Shown here one piece after another: positions 45,204-58,275 of a DNA stretch of 64,000 nt (its first letter is position 1; each line of letters opens with the position of its first letter). The stretch is from Tetragonia tetragonoides (lineage: Eukaryota > Streptophyta > Magnoliopsida > Caryophyllales > Aizoaceae). The notes beneath the pieces are model-generated. The model searched no databases. It saw nothing but the letters and a program-made list of their open reading frames with translations, and was not told the origin of the DNA. The position numbers and the translations under genes were made by a program. The stretch spans positions 25,738,501 through 25,802,500 of the forward strand of contig CM076146.1 in NCBI GenBank assembly GCA_038025085.1, given 5' to 3'.

Positions 45204-45211
45204 TTTTTAAA

Positions 45212-46358
45212 TGAGGATTGTACTTCCTTTTTGCATTAATGAATGGCAGTATTACATAATGCAATCAATTTAGGTTTAACTAAAATCAAATTTTCTACTA
45301 CACAAAAATTTATATGAGATTGGCTCATGCAACAACCAAATCATCACTATGTTTTCAGAATATTATGTTCCGTTGCAATGGCTGTGCTGAATGAATTTGA
45401 TAAAATCAAGAAATATTCTCCAGCAACATAGCATGTAATTAGACCAAAAAGTATAATTCGTAAATACGGAAAATGGTGTATTGAAGATGATCCTTATCCT
45501 ATCAAAAATTGTAGTACACATGGGAATTGAAATCAGAAGCATTAATGACACACCTATTGAAGATCGCTATAAGATGACAAAATGATACTGTCAAGTACCT
45601 GTAGGTAATTGTTGAAAATTCACTTTAAGAGAACAAGGATAGAAGCTCCTTTCTTCTCTTGTGGACCGTTCTTCCTATTTGGTAGTATGGTCCGTACGTA
45701 TACTTGTTCCTGCTTTCTTTGTTCTTCGATGAGGTCACAAGATGAAAGTTATTTCTCACAAGATGTGATACGTGCTCAATTTACTTTTGTACAAAAATTA
45801 CCCGTAATCTATAAAAAAATCACTATTATGGCGATGAAGCCCATAGGCATCAGATTAACCATGTTATGGCGGATGAGTCCATTTTATACAAATATTTAGC
45901 ATTTATGAATTTACAACTCTAATGCTCCCCAGCAAAACCGAAGGGCTACAAATGTAAAGTAAACGGGCAATATATCCAATTGGGACACCGTACACATGGG
46001 AGTACCCGTGACTCCGTGAGGCTTTGCGAACAGTGCCCACAACAAGCAACTCCTGAACAAAATAGCCCCTCAGTACTAGTCTAATAAGGAGCACCTCAAA
46101 GATGAGGCAAAAAAAGCTTCTAGAGGATGAGTTTAGTTTAGTTTAGTTTTGACCTAGTAATATTTGCTCGATAGTCATTAGAGTTAGTCTCCCCATCAAA
46201 CTCAAACAAACCTCAAAACTCATCTTTAAACAACAACCGCGTTTAAGTAAATCACTTCATAAGAAGCATTTTCACACGTATTCCCATTTCTCTCATGAAA
46301 TTCTTACTATTTGGCTATCTTCAACCCTAAGAAAACAGGACCCCTTAACACACGTTTG

Positions 46359-46394
<36 letters not shown>

Positions 46395-46555
46395 CAGCAC
46401 AAAAAGTTGCCAGGTAGCAAGTCTCTTATTGCGTTGTTCCAAAGCAGGAGGAGCAGCAACTGCTGCTCTCAAGTCTCAACCCACCGCTTACCTTTTTTTT
46501 TTTTTTTGCCTATTCTCTGTTGTTTCCCCTGTTTTGGAGGGAAAGAGCAACAGAA
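45212..46555. other. Intergenic and promoter/5' UTR of the IST1-like gene
   Basis: No second gene is supported. A (CT)n run at 46357-46390 and a T-rich tract at about 46492-46507 precede the start codon at 46556, typical of a plant 5' leader. Confidence 0.6.
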
Positions 46556-48412
46556 ATGGGAAAGAAGTTGGATGCATTGCTAGGAAGAAGCTTCAAGTCT
46601 TCCAAATTCAAGCCCCTTGTTAACCTCGCCATCTCTCGCCTTGCGGTCCTCAAGAACCAGAGGCAAGCCCGACTCTCTTTGGCTCGTAACGATGTGGTTC
46701 AACTCCTTAAACTCGGCCACCATGAGCGAGCTCTCCTCAGGGTAGAGATGATTCAATATATGTTCTTTTCTTTTCTTTTTTTGTTAGATAACATGGTATC
46801 CAAGCTTTGCTTGACTAATCCCCTGGGCCCTGAATTTAACGACAAGGAAAACCTACGGCGGTCTGATGGGATTCGAATTTGGGACCTATATAGAAATGAT
46901 TCACTATATTATCTTATCATCACTTCTTGTTGCAAAATTTGAGAAAGTTTTATGACTATGAAAGGATGATTTTGATGGTTTTTGATAGGTTGAACAAGTG
47001 ATCAAGGAGCAAAACATGCTGGATGTTTTTATCATGATAGAGGGATATTGTATTCTTCTAAGCGAGAGGGTCAAAGTTATCGAACATGACAAGTTAGCGT
47101 CTCTGTCAGTCTGTTCTGTTTGTGTTTCCTTGGTTATGTATGTTCCCATAATGTTGATATATCTTGTGATTCAGAGTATGCCCAGATGAGCTGAAAGAGA
47201 CGATTTCTAGCCTGATTTTCGCTGCTTCAAGATGTGGGGAATTCCCAGAGCTACAAGAGATACGATCAGTTTTCACATCTCGCTATGGCAAAGAGTTTAC
47301 TGCACGTGCTATTGAGTTGCGCAACCATTGTGGTGTCAACCCTAAGGTAATTGACACTTATTTGTCAAAAGCTGGTGTCAAATTTATGAAACCAAGTGGG
47401 AATTTAATGAATGATTTGGCTCACTGCTGTTTGGACAGATGATCCAGAAGCTTTCAACTAGGCCGCCGGGTTTGGATATCAGAATGAACGCTTTGAAAGA
47501 AATTGCTGACGAGAATGGCATTGTTCTACAGCTAGAGGAATCTTCGTCAATAGCAGCTGAGGTATGGAGGCTGCTTGGTTGGGTGGATTTTGGTTTTTTG
47601 TTTTTCTATCTACTTACACTGACACTGTGATGGTGCAGGAAAAACTGAACAGAACCGAAAACCAGTCTATGCAAAACCAGTCAGCTAGTTTTGGCAGCAA
47701 TACCCATGAAGATGATTTGAATAATTTTTCTGGAGAAATAGGTGGGGTTGAAGAATTCAGTAATTCAATGGGCAGGAAAAAACAGTACAAAGATATTGCT
47801 GATGCAGCCCAAGAAGCTTTCAGGTCAGCCGCATATGCAGCAGCTGCTGCAAGGGCAGCTGTGGAGCTCTGTCGGTCGTATCCCTGCGCACCAGATGATC
47901 ACAATGATCAGAATAATCAAAGAAAACAAAACTTCAATTCAAATGATGAAGTGAAATTCACACCTAAGGCTAATAAGGATGGATATTCGGGGGAAACTGA
48001 GAACCCGGTTTTGGGGCTTGACAAAGTTCATTCTATTGACAAGTACAGCCTAGACTCAGATGATGAAGTAACAAAAGAAGAAACTGAAGTCCCTGACGTA
48101 ACCCACATCAAGCAAGTGGATTCAAGGAGTTCTTTAAGATCAAAAAAAGATAACAAATTGCAGCAGGATGTTGTATTTGATGAAAGTGATGATGAAGCTA
48201 CGAGTGAGAAGTTCAAATCACATGGTGACGATAATTCGTGGGGAGGAAGAGCATACAAGATACGTTATTTCTCTCAGGAGCAGACCCCTTCGAGCTATCA
48301 AGCTGGTGCAAGCACAGATCACAAGACACATTTCTTTGATGGAGTGGCAGTAAAGAGTGCACAGAGGATGAATACAGAGAAAAGGCCAGTTTCTGTGAGG
48401 ACTAGAAGATAG
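46556..48412 (+). CDS. ISTL1: IST1-like ESCRT-III-associated protein
   Basis: Exons: 46556-46741, 46989-47092, 47175-47346, 47439-47561, 47639-48412; 452 aa. The IST1 domain spans roughly residues 5-190. It opens with MGKKLDALLGRSFK and holds FAASRCGEFPELQEIRSVF and RYGKEFTARAIELRNHCGVN. In this family the domain binds CHMP1 and LIP5 and tunes the Vps4 ATPase in endosomal sorting. Exon 5 gives a long, mostly disordered acidic tail with an Ala-rich helix (about residues 250-270, YKDIADAAQEAF). That motif resembles the helical segment kept in plant IST1-like proteins. The start is the ATG that matches the family N-terminus. The exact paralogue number is uncertain. Intron 1 has a small unannotated tRNA-promoter-like stretch. 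Confidence 0.9.
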
Positions 48413-49207
48413 CATTGGCATTCTGAATATCAACAAACTGCTCTGTGTATTGCGAGCAGTGTTTAGAGGACGAGCACGATAAGTGAGTTTTATTTATTAT
48501 GCTTTTTTTTCCTTCCTTTTTCCTGTTTATATTTTTCAATAATGTAGAATAAAGGCAGAGTGGTTTTTCAGTGTTGGTTATGTATATCATATAGAAGCTA
48601 TAAAAACTAGGCCAGAATTTTGGTTCATTGATTACACTCCTGAGAAACTTTAGTTGTGCTGTCTGCCTATTTCTAATAGTAGCATCCTTCAACCATTGAT
48701 GTCTAATTAAGCATCTGTTCTTATTCTATAACGGGTGAAGTGAGTGCCAAACTAGTGCCTGGGAAGATAATCTCCTTATAAATGGATAGTAAGTCATCAA
48801 CACAGTTTTATAAAGGCAACAATGGAAGGCCGTCATTAGAATAGGGTTTCCTTTGGTAGGTGATTGATGTAACTTAAGTTGCAGATAAAAGACTGCATAA
48901 TTAAAAACTAAATTAACTAAAAAATAAACTAAGCAGTTAGGTACAACTATAATAGGACTTGTATAAATTTGGAAACAGTAAGCAAAGCATTACATATTTC
49001 CTATCAGAAAGCATTAATATTACTTTTCTTCCACCTGATGACAGAGTAATTCTCATCTTGTATCTCTGGAAACTATATATTAGTTGGAACTAGTCAGACC
49101 CAAATATATACAAAGAAACCTTATATAACTTGCAGGTCTTACACACATTTGCAACAAGCCAACAAGTAACCCTAGGACAGCCTTCATCATCTACAGCCTC
49201 GTAAAGA
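48413..49207. other. Convergent intergenic space
   Basis: Holds the 3' UTRs of the IST1-like gene (+) and HOP2 (-). AATAAA-like signals occur near 48547 (plus). Nothing else is supported. Confidence 0.6.
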
Positions 49208-51381
49208 CTAACCTCTTGCCCGCTTCCTACTTGGTGGCATTAGATCACAAATTGATTGCAAATTCACACCAGCATCTTCATCATTTTCAATGCCGAGCTC
49301 CTCCTGGAACAAATTTAAATTGTTGAACCTTTTGAGTACAAGAATTCAGAAGGCCTACAGAAACAATGAGGAAGAAATGAATACAGGAAAGACCTTGAAT
49401 TCTTTGAGGTCCTTGGGTAAATTCTCAGTTATAGCATCCCAAATATCCCTGAACATCCTCTTGCGCTTTTTCCAATGAGTTATTGCTTGCGTGTACAGAC
49501 CTTCAATAACTTTACGCTCCTCTGGTTTCACTAGGGTAACTCCTCCACGTAATTTAGTTAACTTATCCTCCATTTCCTCGACCTGGTTGAGAAATTAAGA
49601 GCAAAATCATTGACAGAATTTATGGTTCTAAGCCTAACTATCTTTAAGTTTTGTAAGCAAGTCCGTCGAAGTAGGGTTATGTTCATGCAACATACCTCTG
49701 TTGTCAGTCTTTCCTGCTTCGCTCGGATATCTTCCAGTGTCAGATTTGACTGTAAGGTTTTAATTTCTGAAACAGGATAACGGCTTTCAGATTTAAAAAT
49801 AGCCCAGCACAGAAAAACTACATAACGACATTATGCATTCCAAAATTGCGCTAGTTTCCTTCTCCTTTTCCCTTTTTTACTGCTGCAGTTTCATACAGAT
49901 AAGAGATATCAAGACAATGTATTTTTCAACAGTTCATTTAACAGAACCAAGTTTAGGCACATGCAGATTCACATACCTCCCTCAAGTGCGCTAATTGCTC
50001 TCTTTTGTTCATTTATCTGTTCCTGTACCTTGGCATTCTCTTCCTTCATGCGACTGAGCTCTTCACTATTTGGAATTTCAAACTGGTCCTGCCGCGCAAT
50101 GTAAATCTTCTGCTTACCATACTCTTTAAAAGAAATTCGCCCACTATCAGCAAGTGAATCCAGTGCTTTCTGAACTGCAGTCTTTTTGAGATTGTACTTT
50201 TGCAGTGCATCAGCTGCATTCTGAGAATTTAATGGCCTATTTTGCTGGACAAAGACATAAAACAGAATACAAATTAGTTCCCATACTTTGATTTTCTACC
50301 AATATATCTAAACATTTCATCATTCTAAAAGCAGTAACGATTCTGAGGCAAACCCTTTTCTGCATTTCTCCCTTCAACACTCAGATCTCTCTTCAAACAG
50401 TTGATAGGAACAATAATGACAACAAGGTTGTTCTACTCAGCAAACATGAAACTAAGTTTACATCTTTGTTATCCGTACTCTTCTCTCCAAGCTAAAAGCA
50501 CTCATGTTTGGAATTTGGATACATCACACTACTCAGAAACTGGAAATTAGACTTAAAGAGCACAAATTAACCTCCCTAAAAGTAGCTGGGGTTCGACCTC
50601 GTATCCACACACATAAGCAATCCTCGTCCCCTAGTCCATATACCTTCTACTTAAGACAAGTGACAAGGGATAAAAGGGAAATAAATTCCTGCAATAAAAA
50701 TTAGGGTTCAACAGGACTTATACAAACTCCTTTTTTTCTTTCTTAAAACACAGTTTGCATAAACTTCAGCTCAAATTGATATTAGTATAGGACTATTGGC
50801 TCCATAGAGAACACGAAACGCGAAGTTGCGGATAAACGGTATCTATCAGTCAAGAAAATTCTAGTGGAGCAATCTGATAATCTGAATCATCCATTTTGTT
50901 CCATAAAAACGTTGTTCTAGATGGCAGAAATTGAAATCAAAACCATATCATAACATAAATTGCTAACTTTAGATGCAATAATTGCCTTAATTCTACTAAT
51001 TTCATCTGTTGACATGAATCTTTGTAAACAAATCAGAAATTCTAAGGACCGCCCAAACATTTAGCATAATAAACCAACACATTATAAATCTACAGATGTT
51101 TGAGGCTTCAAACAATTCTAAAAAAAAATTAAAAATAAAAACTGAAGAAATTATCGGTGGACATACCTCGTTGACGAAGTTGAGTACTATACCTGCACAA
51201 AACGAATTCAACAACAATCAGCACCAAAAAAGGGACAAATATGAAAAAGAATTATACAAAGAATTAGGTCACAATAGCTGAAATTGAGTAAAGCTACTAA
51301 ATTCGAAAGAGTGAGCGAGTGAGTTGATGAATGAGAGAGAGAGAGAGAGAGACCTTCGGCGCTATCAGCTTTGGGAGCCAT
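49208..51381 (-). CDS. HOP2: Homologous-pairing protein 2 (HOP2), meiotic recombination
   Basis: Exons (minus): 51381-51354, 51192-51167, 50244-49977, 49766-49696, 49582-49394, 49303-49208; 225 aa, the usual plant HOP2 length. HOP2 forms a nuclear complex with MND1 that helps RAD51 and DMC1 invade the homologous chromosome in meiosis. Residues about 10-80 form the winged-helix DNA-binding domain (NSQNAADALQKYNLKKTAVQ, GRISFKEYGKQKIYI). A leucine-rich coiled coil follows (about 85-145). The conserved C-terminus has LRGGVTLVKPEER, HWKKRKRMFRDIWD and a basic end (SRKRARG). Exon 1 (28 bp) and exon 2 (26 bp) are tiny; they are placed by frame and splice signals. A (CT)n-type tract lies in intron 1. 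Confidence 0.93.
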
Positions 51382-52054
51382 GTGAGTTGAGAATGGCGGT
51401 GGGAGAGGAGAGAGAGAATTCGAAAATGGGTGCCACAGACGCGCGGGAAACAATAGCGAGAATTGTACTTGTCCTCCTTTCTACTGTTCTCGTTTGGTTT
51501 CGGTGGCCACGACGTCGTCTTGTCCAAATTGCTGGCTCCCCGTTTTTCCTTTTTTTTTTTAAAAAAAAATTATCACCTTATACTCTGTTTGGTTGGACGG
51601 AATATTTTTTTTCAATTAAAATTTTTTTTTCTCAGTGTGAAATATATATCTGTTCACATTTTACATTGTTTGGTTATAAAGCAAAAAAGATTCCAATTTT
51701 TTTTTCCGCTTCCTATCATTTTAATTTTAAAATTTTGAAAGTAAAAAAAAAAAAAAATCTAACATAATTATGGAAATCTCAAAAAGTTAGGTGGATTTAA
51801 AAAAATCAACTCAAACGCATATCAATTAAAAAATTTACTTATTTGAATAGAAAGAACAATATTAAAAATTGGTCCGTAAATCAAAATTATACTTATTTGA
51901 ATAGAAAGAACAATATTAAAGATCAAGTCGGATACGGGGCTGATTTTATGGCTCAAGTCCTGACAATCAGAATCAATTATCTAATCCACTTTTAATACTC
52001 CGGAGATATCGTGTGTTATAAATAAAAAATTATTAAAAGAAAAAAAAAAGAAAA
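51382..52054. other. HOP2 upstream region
   Basis: Promoter-side sequence of HOP2, T- and A-rich. A 31-bp segment beginning TACTTATTTGAATAG is repeated at about 51836 and 51890. No gene is supported. Confidence 0.5.
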
Positions 52055-52940
52055 ACATTTTGGTCTATTAAAAATCAGTTAGGACATTAGGGTATTAAAA
52101 GGTGAATTAAGTGGCATATAGGTCCTTTGAACCGTAATCTGGAATTTATGTAAGAATTTCTTATTTAATCAATTTTTTTATTATTATCCCCTTCCTTATT
52201 CCTATTTTCCATTTTCTTATTTCTTTCCCCTATTTGTTTTTTATTTCTAAAGAAACGGTGAGATTTGAGAACATTACAGTAAACATCTTTAGAAAAATTC
52301 GAATCTGACAGCGTTACAATGCCAAAATTCTAATCGAAATTCACATCGTACTACCCGTTCAAATGAAAAAAAAGGAAAAGAAAAACAATTACAAAAAAAA
52401 ATTATAAGCAAACAAGTCAAATAATTAATAAGGAGGAGAAGCATTATTGTAAGTGAAGAAGAGCCTTCCATGGTGGTTGTAGTAGTGGCAAGGAGTTGTG
52501 GAACAAGAAGGTGCACTGACATTAAGAGTATGATTCGATTTGTGAAATCCATTCTTGAAATTTTCAAATCCAAAGACTAAACCATTAATATCGCCACCAA
52601 AATGAACATTAAAAATCATGGAAGTGGCTGGTTCGATCAGTGCAACCTTCACCGCCACTACAACAGTCACCGTGGCTGAACTTGGGAATTAAGGGAGGAG
52701 AGAGTGAAGGAAAAGGATAGGGAAAAAAGAAAAGGAAAAATAGGCAAAATAAATAAAAATAATAATAGAGGAACAAAATAAGAAAATGGAAAATAGCAAT
52801 AAAGAAGGGAATAAAAAAAAATTGATTAAATAAAAAAATTCTTACATAAATTTTAGATTTCGGTTTAAAGGGCTTTTATGCCATTTAATTCACTTTTTAA
52901 TACCCTAATAATCTAACTGATTTTTAATAGACCAATATGT
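52055..52940. mobile_element. Non-autonomous element with ~200-bp inverted repeats
   Basis: The left arm (ACATTTTGGTCTATTAAAAA onwards, to about 52255) is inverted in the right arm (about 52745-52940). Shared words include GTATTAAAA, GTGAATTAA and TCTTACATAAATT. The core (52260-52740) has a minus-strand frame (52425-52670, 81 codons) with no recognised domain. The long arms suggest a MULE-like or fold-back element. A target duplication was not found. Confidence 0.65.
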
Positions 52941-53242
52941 CCAAATAGGTTCACTTAAAAAGTAAATCTGGTCTTTTCAAACATTTTCACCCATATAAAT
53001 AAAAATTTATTTCTCTCTAAAAATCATATTCCTTCTTTTGATAATCAAACAACGAGAAAATGAAAAACACTGTTTTCGCTTAACCAAACGGAGCTTAAAC
53101 TGTCATCGGTCAAAAGAAGCGCCACGTACTCCAACAGCAAACACTATAGAAAAGCTTTGCTCTCTCTCTCTCCGTCTCTCGTCACTGTGACTGGCATTCT
53201 GGAACATCTTCACAACCAGAAAACACTCACCGGCGCCTGAAA

Positions 53243-56200
53243 ATGGCGACGATGATGATATCAATGGCGACGCAATTTCGAACACTACTGTACAGTGACC
53301 ACCACCATTCTCTCTCCTCTTCGCATTCCTCTTCTTTCTCTCTCCACTTAAACCCCCGCAAATTCTACCCTAATTTGGCATTGGCACCACCCAACATTGA
53401 CAAACTGGGGAGCTTTGGCACTCGAAGATTATTGAAAATCTCCAATGCCATTCGAAAATCATCGAATGGCTCGAAAATCAACCGTCGACGGAATAGAGAT
53501 AAAGATGAAGATGAAGACGATGATGATGATGATACAAAAAAGGGTTTACTGCGAACTGGGTTGTGGGTTATGGAAGGTGTTTACATTTTGTGGCTCTTTC
53601 TGCTCCCTTATGCTCCGGTTAGTAACTTCTATCTCAATCCTTGTTCGTTTTTTTTTCTTGGGGTATTTTGTGTTGTTGGTTTTGGTCAATAATCAAAATG
53701 TAGTTTTAGTATATTATGTATGGCACAGGGATTTAATTGTAAGAAATATAAGGGTTTTAATCATAAATTGCAGTCAAATTGGAGATGAATTAGTGGCAAA
53801 TGGTGAGTAATGAAGTAAATTATATTTTACTAGTTCTCACATAGAAATAGATAGGATTAGCAAAACAAAGAGTTAAGAAAATTCTCTAGAATTCCTGTTA
53901 AAACTTCACCTCACATTGGATTTCCATTTGGAGTTCAGGACTGACGAGAGTGTCTCTTTCCTGTCATACTTGAATTTTGCTGAATATTATGTTTAAAGAA
54001 GAGTGCTAATCATTGCAATGCACTACTAAGAAATATGCACTACTAAGAAATGGTAATGAGACAATATTGATCTGGTGGTGTTGTTTATTGTTTTGGTTCT
54101 GGTTTGTGGATCACTATGGTAGTGTTTGGCTGAAGGCAATGCGATTGCAATGTTGGCATTGTATCGTTTTCTGATTAGTTTGTTTCCATGTTAGAGTATA
54201 TACTTAGCATGAACTTGACCATGTTTGAAACTCTAGGACCTTTGTGGATCAAATGTCATTTGAGCTACCAAACATGGTAATTGTCATTACAAGGCTACAT
54301 TTAGGATGGTGATTAAAGTCTTTCTAGGGGTTTTATATTTTATAGGCATTTGACAATACAAATTTAACAGAAAAATCTCTCTCAATGTAGTTTTAGTACC
54401 ACTTATACCTATATACTGCTTTATGTGACGACCGCATTACCACTAGAACATATCAAAGATTTAGCACCCACAGGTCCCCACAGCTGTAGCACTTCACAGC
54501 AATTGACGGAAAGAAGAGCAAGGTTTGTAAACTTCATTCCTGTAATATTGAATTCCGATAAGAAATTTGCTTCTTCTTTTTTTGTGCCCACCTGTGATGA
54601 TGGCATTGTGGATTGTTCTGTATATTGCCTATCGCCTGTCCATCCCAGTCTCAAACTTCTGAAGCAAGTTAACGTATTAGGTAAATGGGTAGTAAATTCT
54701 CCTGGACTTGTCGTTCTGATTACCTAAGTCCATAGCATGTTCACAAGGCTCTGTTCTCTTATTTCTACCGTATTATTTAAACTGGTAGTTATTAGTAACT
54801 AGATGAAGCAACTACATTTCTAACTTTAGCCAACAAGGTATGCCTGCGCTGGGTTGAACTTAGGGAGAGATTCCAAAAGACAAACACATACTTACTAATC
54901 AAACAAACCAATCAGGGTCATATACTCATATGTTTAACGCGTTTGAGGAGCAATATTCAGAAAGCCAATTGTCTTTTAGGGGCTGAAAGTGCTAACAAGT
55001 GATGATAGAGATCCAACAACCTTAAATTCTTTTCTCTTCCAGGTTTGATTTTCTAATGAATGGCTAACTGGATTAGAACACTTATTTTAATTTATTTTTT
55101 CCCTCTACTTTAGAAATATAACTGGCTTGCAAAATGGAGGTTTAAGGGCAAAACAGGAATGTTATAAGAATTAGCGGAAATAGCAAGAAATAGGTCATGG
55201 TTTGGGCTTTGTTAAAGACTCAGAAAGGTTAGCAAGAAATCGGTTCTGACACTATCAATTCCCTTGTGGGCCTTTCTCTGAATTTCTTTTTCATCTTGCC
55301 AATATCAAATGCTGGTAAGTACAACTGCTTTTATATAATCTATGACTGTGCTGAAGTACATATATATATTACCGACATGCACAATAAACTGTTTTGTGAG
55401 GCCACTAGATGTATTTGCCAATCTTATTTATCAAAACATAATTCTGTGAGAATAGGTAATTGACAGACCATCAGGAATTTCCCAGCGATCCAATTTATTT
55501 TAGGTTTTATTCTTCCTTTTTGTAACCTTGAGCGTCAGTGCGTCACCTGGACTCGCTATCCCTAAGTCTATGGTGACTTGATGAGTAATTCTATTTTGAC
55601 TTGCTACCCCACATCATTGAATGAAAATGCATAAGAAGCTTGTGGAATTGGTATGGAGGAATAGGGACGGCTATAATCTTTAAACTCCAGGCAAATATGA
55701 AGTTGTGACTTGTGAGTCTTCTTTGTGTATGAACAAGGGAGCTATAAGTAGTGTCACTATGAATGTCATGGAGTGTTTGATCCTTACCCAGGAGGAACGC
55801 TCATTCAAGTCTGAGGGGTAGTCATGGATGTTTCAGTGATCTGCTGCAATTTGTTGAGTAGGATAGAAGGATACAGCTGGCTGTTTATCTGGCAGTTCAG
55901 CATAAATATTGATGAAAGAATTACCTAGAAGTGTTGAGATGGCTGTTATGAAAGAGAACTATCAGCAACTTCCTGAATGGTAATTTTGTTTCAAAAGCCA
56001 CCTATTATATATACTTATTTTATGAAACCACCTGGTATACTTCTTCATAAAAGGGAAGATTCTTGGCCAAAAGGCATGGGTGTTTCCTGTTGTGGGGTTC
56101 TTAGGATGTTAAAGAACATCTTGTTTCTCTGGAAACTTTCATCTTTAAAAAAAAAAATCTTGGTTTTTCCTGTGTAACCAAACCAGTCCCAGATCTGTCA

Positions 56201-57893
56201 GCACAGTATCCACTGTGAAGTGTGAAAAGTTTTATCTCTGTGTATGTGCCAACATCTACAACATTAATTGGAGTTAGGAAAAGGCAGAATTTGGTGTTCT
56301 TTCCTTAGATATCATGCGAGCAAGATGCTTGGACAGATAATTGTTGCATGTAAGTGCTCCCTCCTCCTTAATAAAGAACTCAGACTATCATTACAAATAT
56401 CCATATTTGTATTCATTGGAAGTTGTACACATTACTACAGTGACTCTGACCTATCTTGCAATCGAGTATCGACTGTAGTAGGTCTATCCTGTGTTCTATA
56501 TCTTCCATGGTTTTTGTCATGTATTAGCACTAATCACTCACGTTTCATATATTTCTGACAGAGTAGTTGGTATTCATGTGTTATTGGATGCTCCAGTTCT
56601 TCACCCAGTGAGTAATTTGTGTGAAGTTAAGATTAATATATTCATTTTGACAATTACCTAATCATCTGACATTAAATTCTGCTTCTCATCAGATGTCTGA
56701 GGGGCTCTTCAACTTCGTTATAGGATGGACTCTCATGTTTGCTCCTCTACTATTCACTGATCTTAAAAGAGACAGGTACAAGGGATCTCTGGATGTCTTA
56801 TGGGGCCTCCAGATGTTCCTTACAAACAGTAAGTTTCCCTGATTACTTCTTAGCTTATTCAGGTAAAAATATTTGTAGAAGTGCTTTGCTGATCAGAGGC
56901 CCATTTGAACCGTACTTATTAGTTATTAACTTGTAGTCAGAACCAATAAGCAAACTGAACTACTAGTTTACTACTTGTCTGATGAAAAACTTTAAGAAAC
57001 CTGGTCAGTTTGAGTTTTTGAGATCCAAGGGACATGAACGTCACCTTGAAAGAACACGTGGGGCATCTTAGTTTGACATTGTGGTCATAAACTTGTAGTT
57101 ATAAGTAACCGAAGAGTTGTTAATCATGTACTGCTTTAATTGGCTACTATTTCACTGAGTTATTTGTCGCAGTTTGTCTCCTTCACAAATCCTTCTTATT
57201 GGAAAAGGCTTGTGTAACTTGACTGAAGGATAGAGTATGTGTGTAATTTCTAACCTGAACAAAAGGTCTAGATACAGAGCATTTAGAAGCTTACAGAATT
57301 GCTTCCCTATTGCCCTCATAAGCATGGAGTTGTATGTGCTTGTATGTGCTCTTAAGATGCTTCAATAGTTAGATCAGCGTGCCTTTTTCTGTTAATGCTT
57401 TGTAATGGTTAATTTTGTCTAATTTGAGTACTTGAGTAAATATGCTAGTAACTTCTTTTTCGGGTTTACAGCATTTTTGATTCCCTATATGGCTTTTAGA
57501 CTGAACCAAGCCAATGAAGAAAGCTACCCCACAAAGCCATCTCGACTAGGTACTGTGATGGTCCAAGGTGCACCTACTGTTGGGTTGATTGGCGGTGCTG
57601 TGTGCCTACTTTCCATCTTATGGGCACTATTCGGCAGAATGGACAGTGGTTTTGGGGATGTGAGTGATAGATGGAATTTCTTGTTGAGTTATCTGGGATC
57701 TGAGAGGCTGGCTTATGCTTTTATCTGGGATATTGTTTTATACACGATCTTCCAGCCTTGGTTGATTGGCGAAAATCTAGCAAATGTTCAGGAAGACAGA
57801 GTTGATGTTGTAAAGTACCTTAGATATATACCAGTTGTCGGCATGGTTGCTTATCTTCTTTGTCTGAAGAGAGGGTTGTATATGGCAGATTGA
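53243..57893 (+). CDS. Predicted plastid multi-pass membrane protein, function unknown
   Basis: Exons: 53243-53617, 55233-55314, 56564-56607, 56693-56828, 57472-57893; 352 aa in one frame. The N-terminus (about 60 residues) is rich in Ser, His and Arg and lacks early acids, like a chloroplast transit peptide. A basic then Asp-rich linker follows (about 75-97). About six hydrophobic segments come after: VYILWLFLLPYA, SLVGLSLNFFFILPI, FVIGWTLMFAPLLF, TFLIPYMAF, GLIGGAVCLLSILWALF, YAFIWDIVLYTIF and a last weaker one near VGMVAYLL. I do not recognise a named family. Exons 2 and 3 (82 and 44 bp) are inferred from hydrophobic coding and matching splice phases; intron 1 is long. An envelope or thylakoid location is inference. 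Confidence 0.75.
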
Positions 57894-58257
57894 AACCTGA
57901 ATGACTGATCAAGTTATATATGTAACTCGGCACCCATGTTAAATAGATCAAATAAATGATTTTACTTGTTGAAATTGTTGGCTGGAAACATAGCAATAGT
58001 TCTATGTTCAAGTTCAACTGAGTTTCTAGGTGCACATTTGGTACATCTGGAGATAATACTTGTGGAGTACATAGGGTTAAGTAGACATGTCAAACTACTC
58101 GACCCAACATGATTTAGGTCGGGTCATTTCAAGTTCTAATTAGGTTGGTTACAGTTTGGTTTTTAGGTCAAATTTATTTTTATTTTTTAAATGTTCAACC
58201 GTTGTGGGAAAATTTGTACGATATGTAATAGGAGTATAAATTATGTTACCGAATTGT
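57894..58257. other. 3' UTR and short intergenic stretch
   Basis: Contains the 3' UTR of the membrane protein gene. A TAGACATGTCAAAC terminus with TCGACCC and GGTCGGGTC motifs (about 58085-58150) looks like a truncated hAT MITE. Confidence 0.5.
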
Positions 58258-58275
58258 ATATCATCCTTAGCTTGA

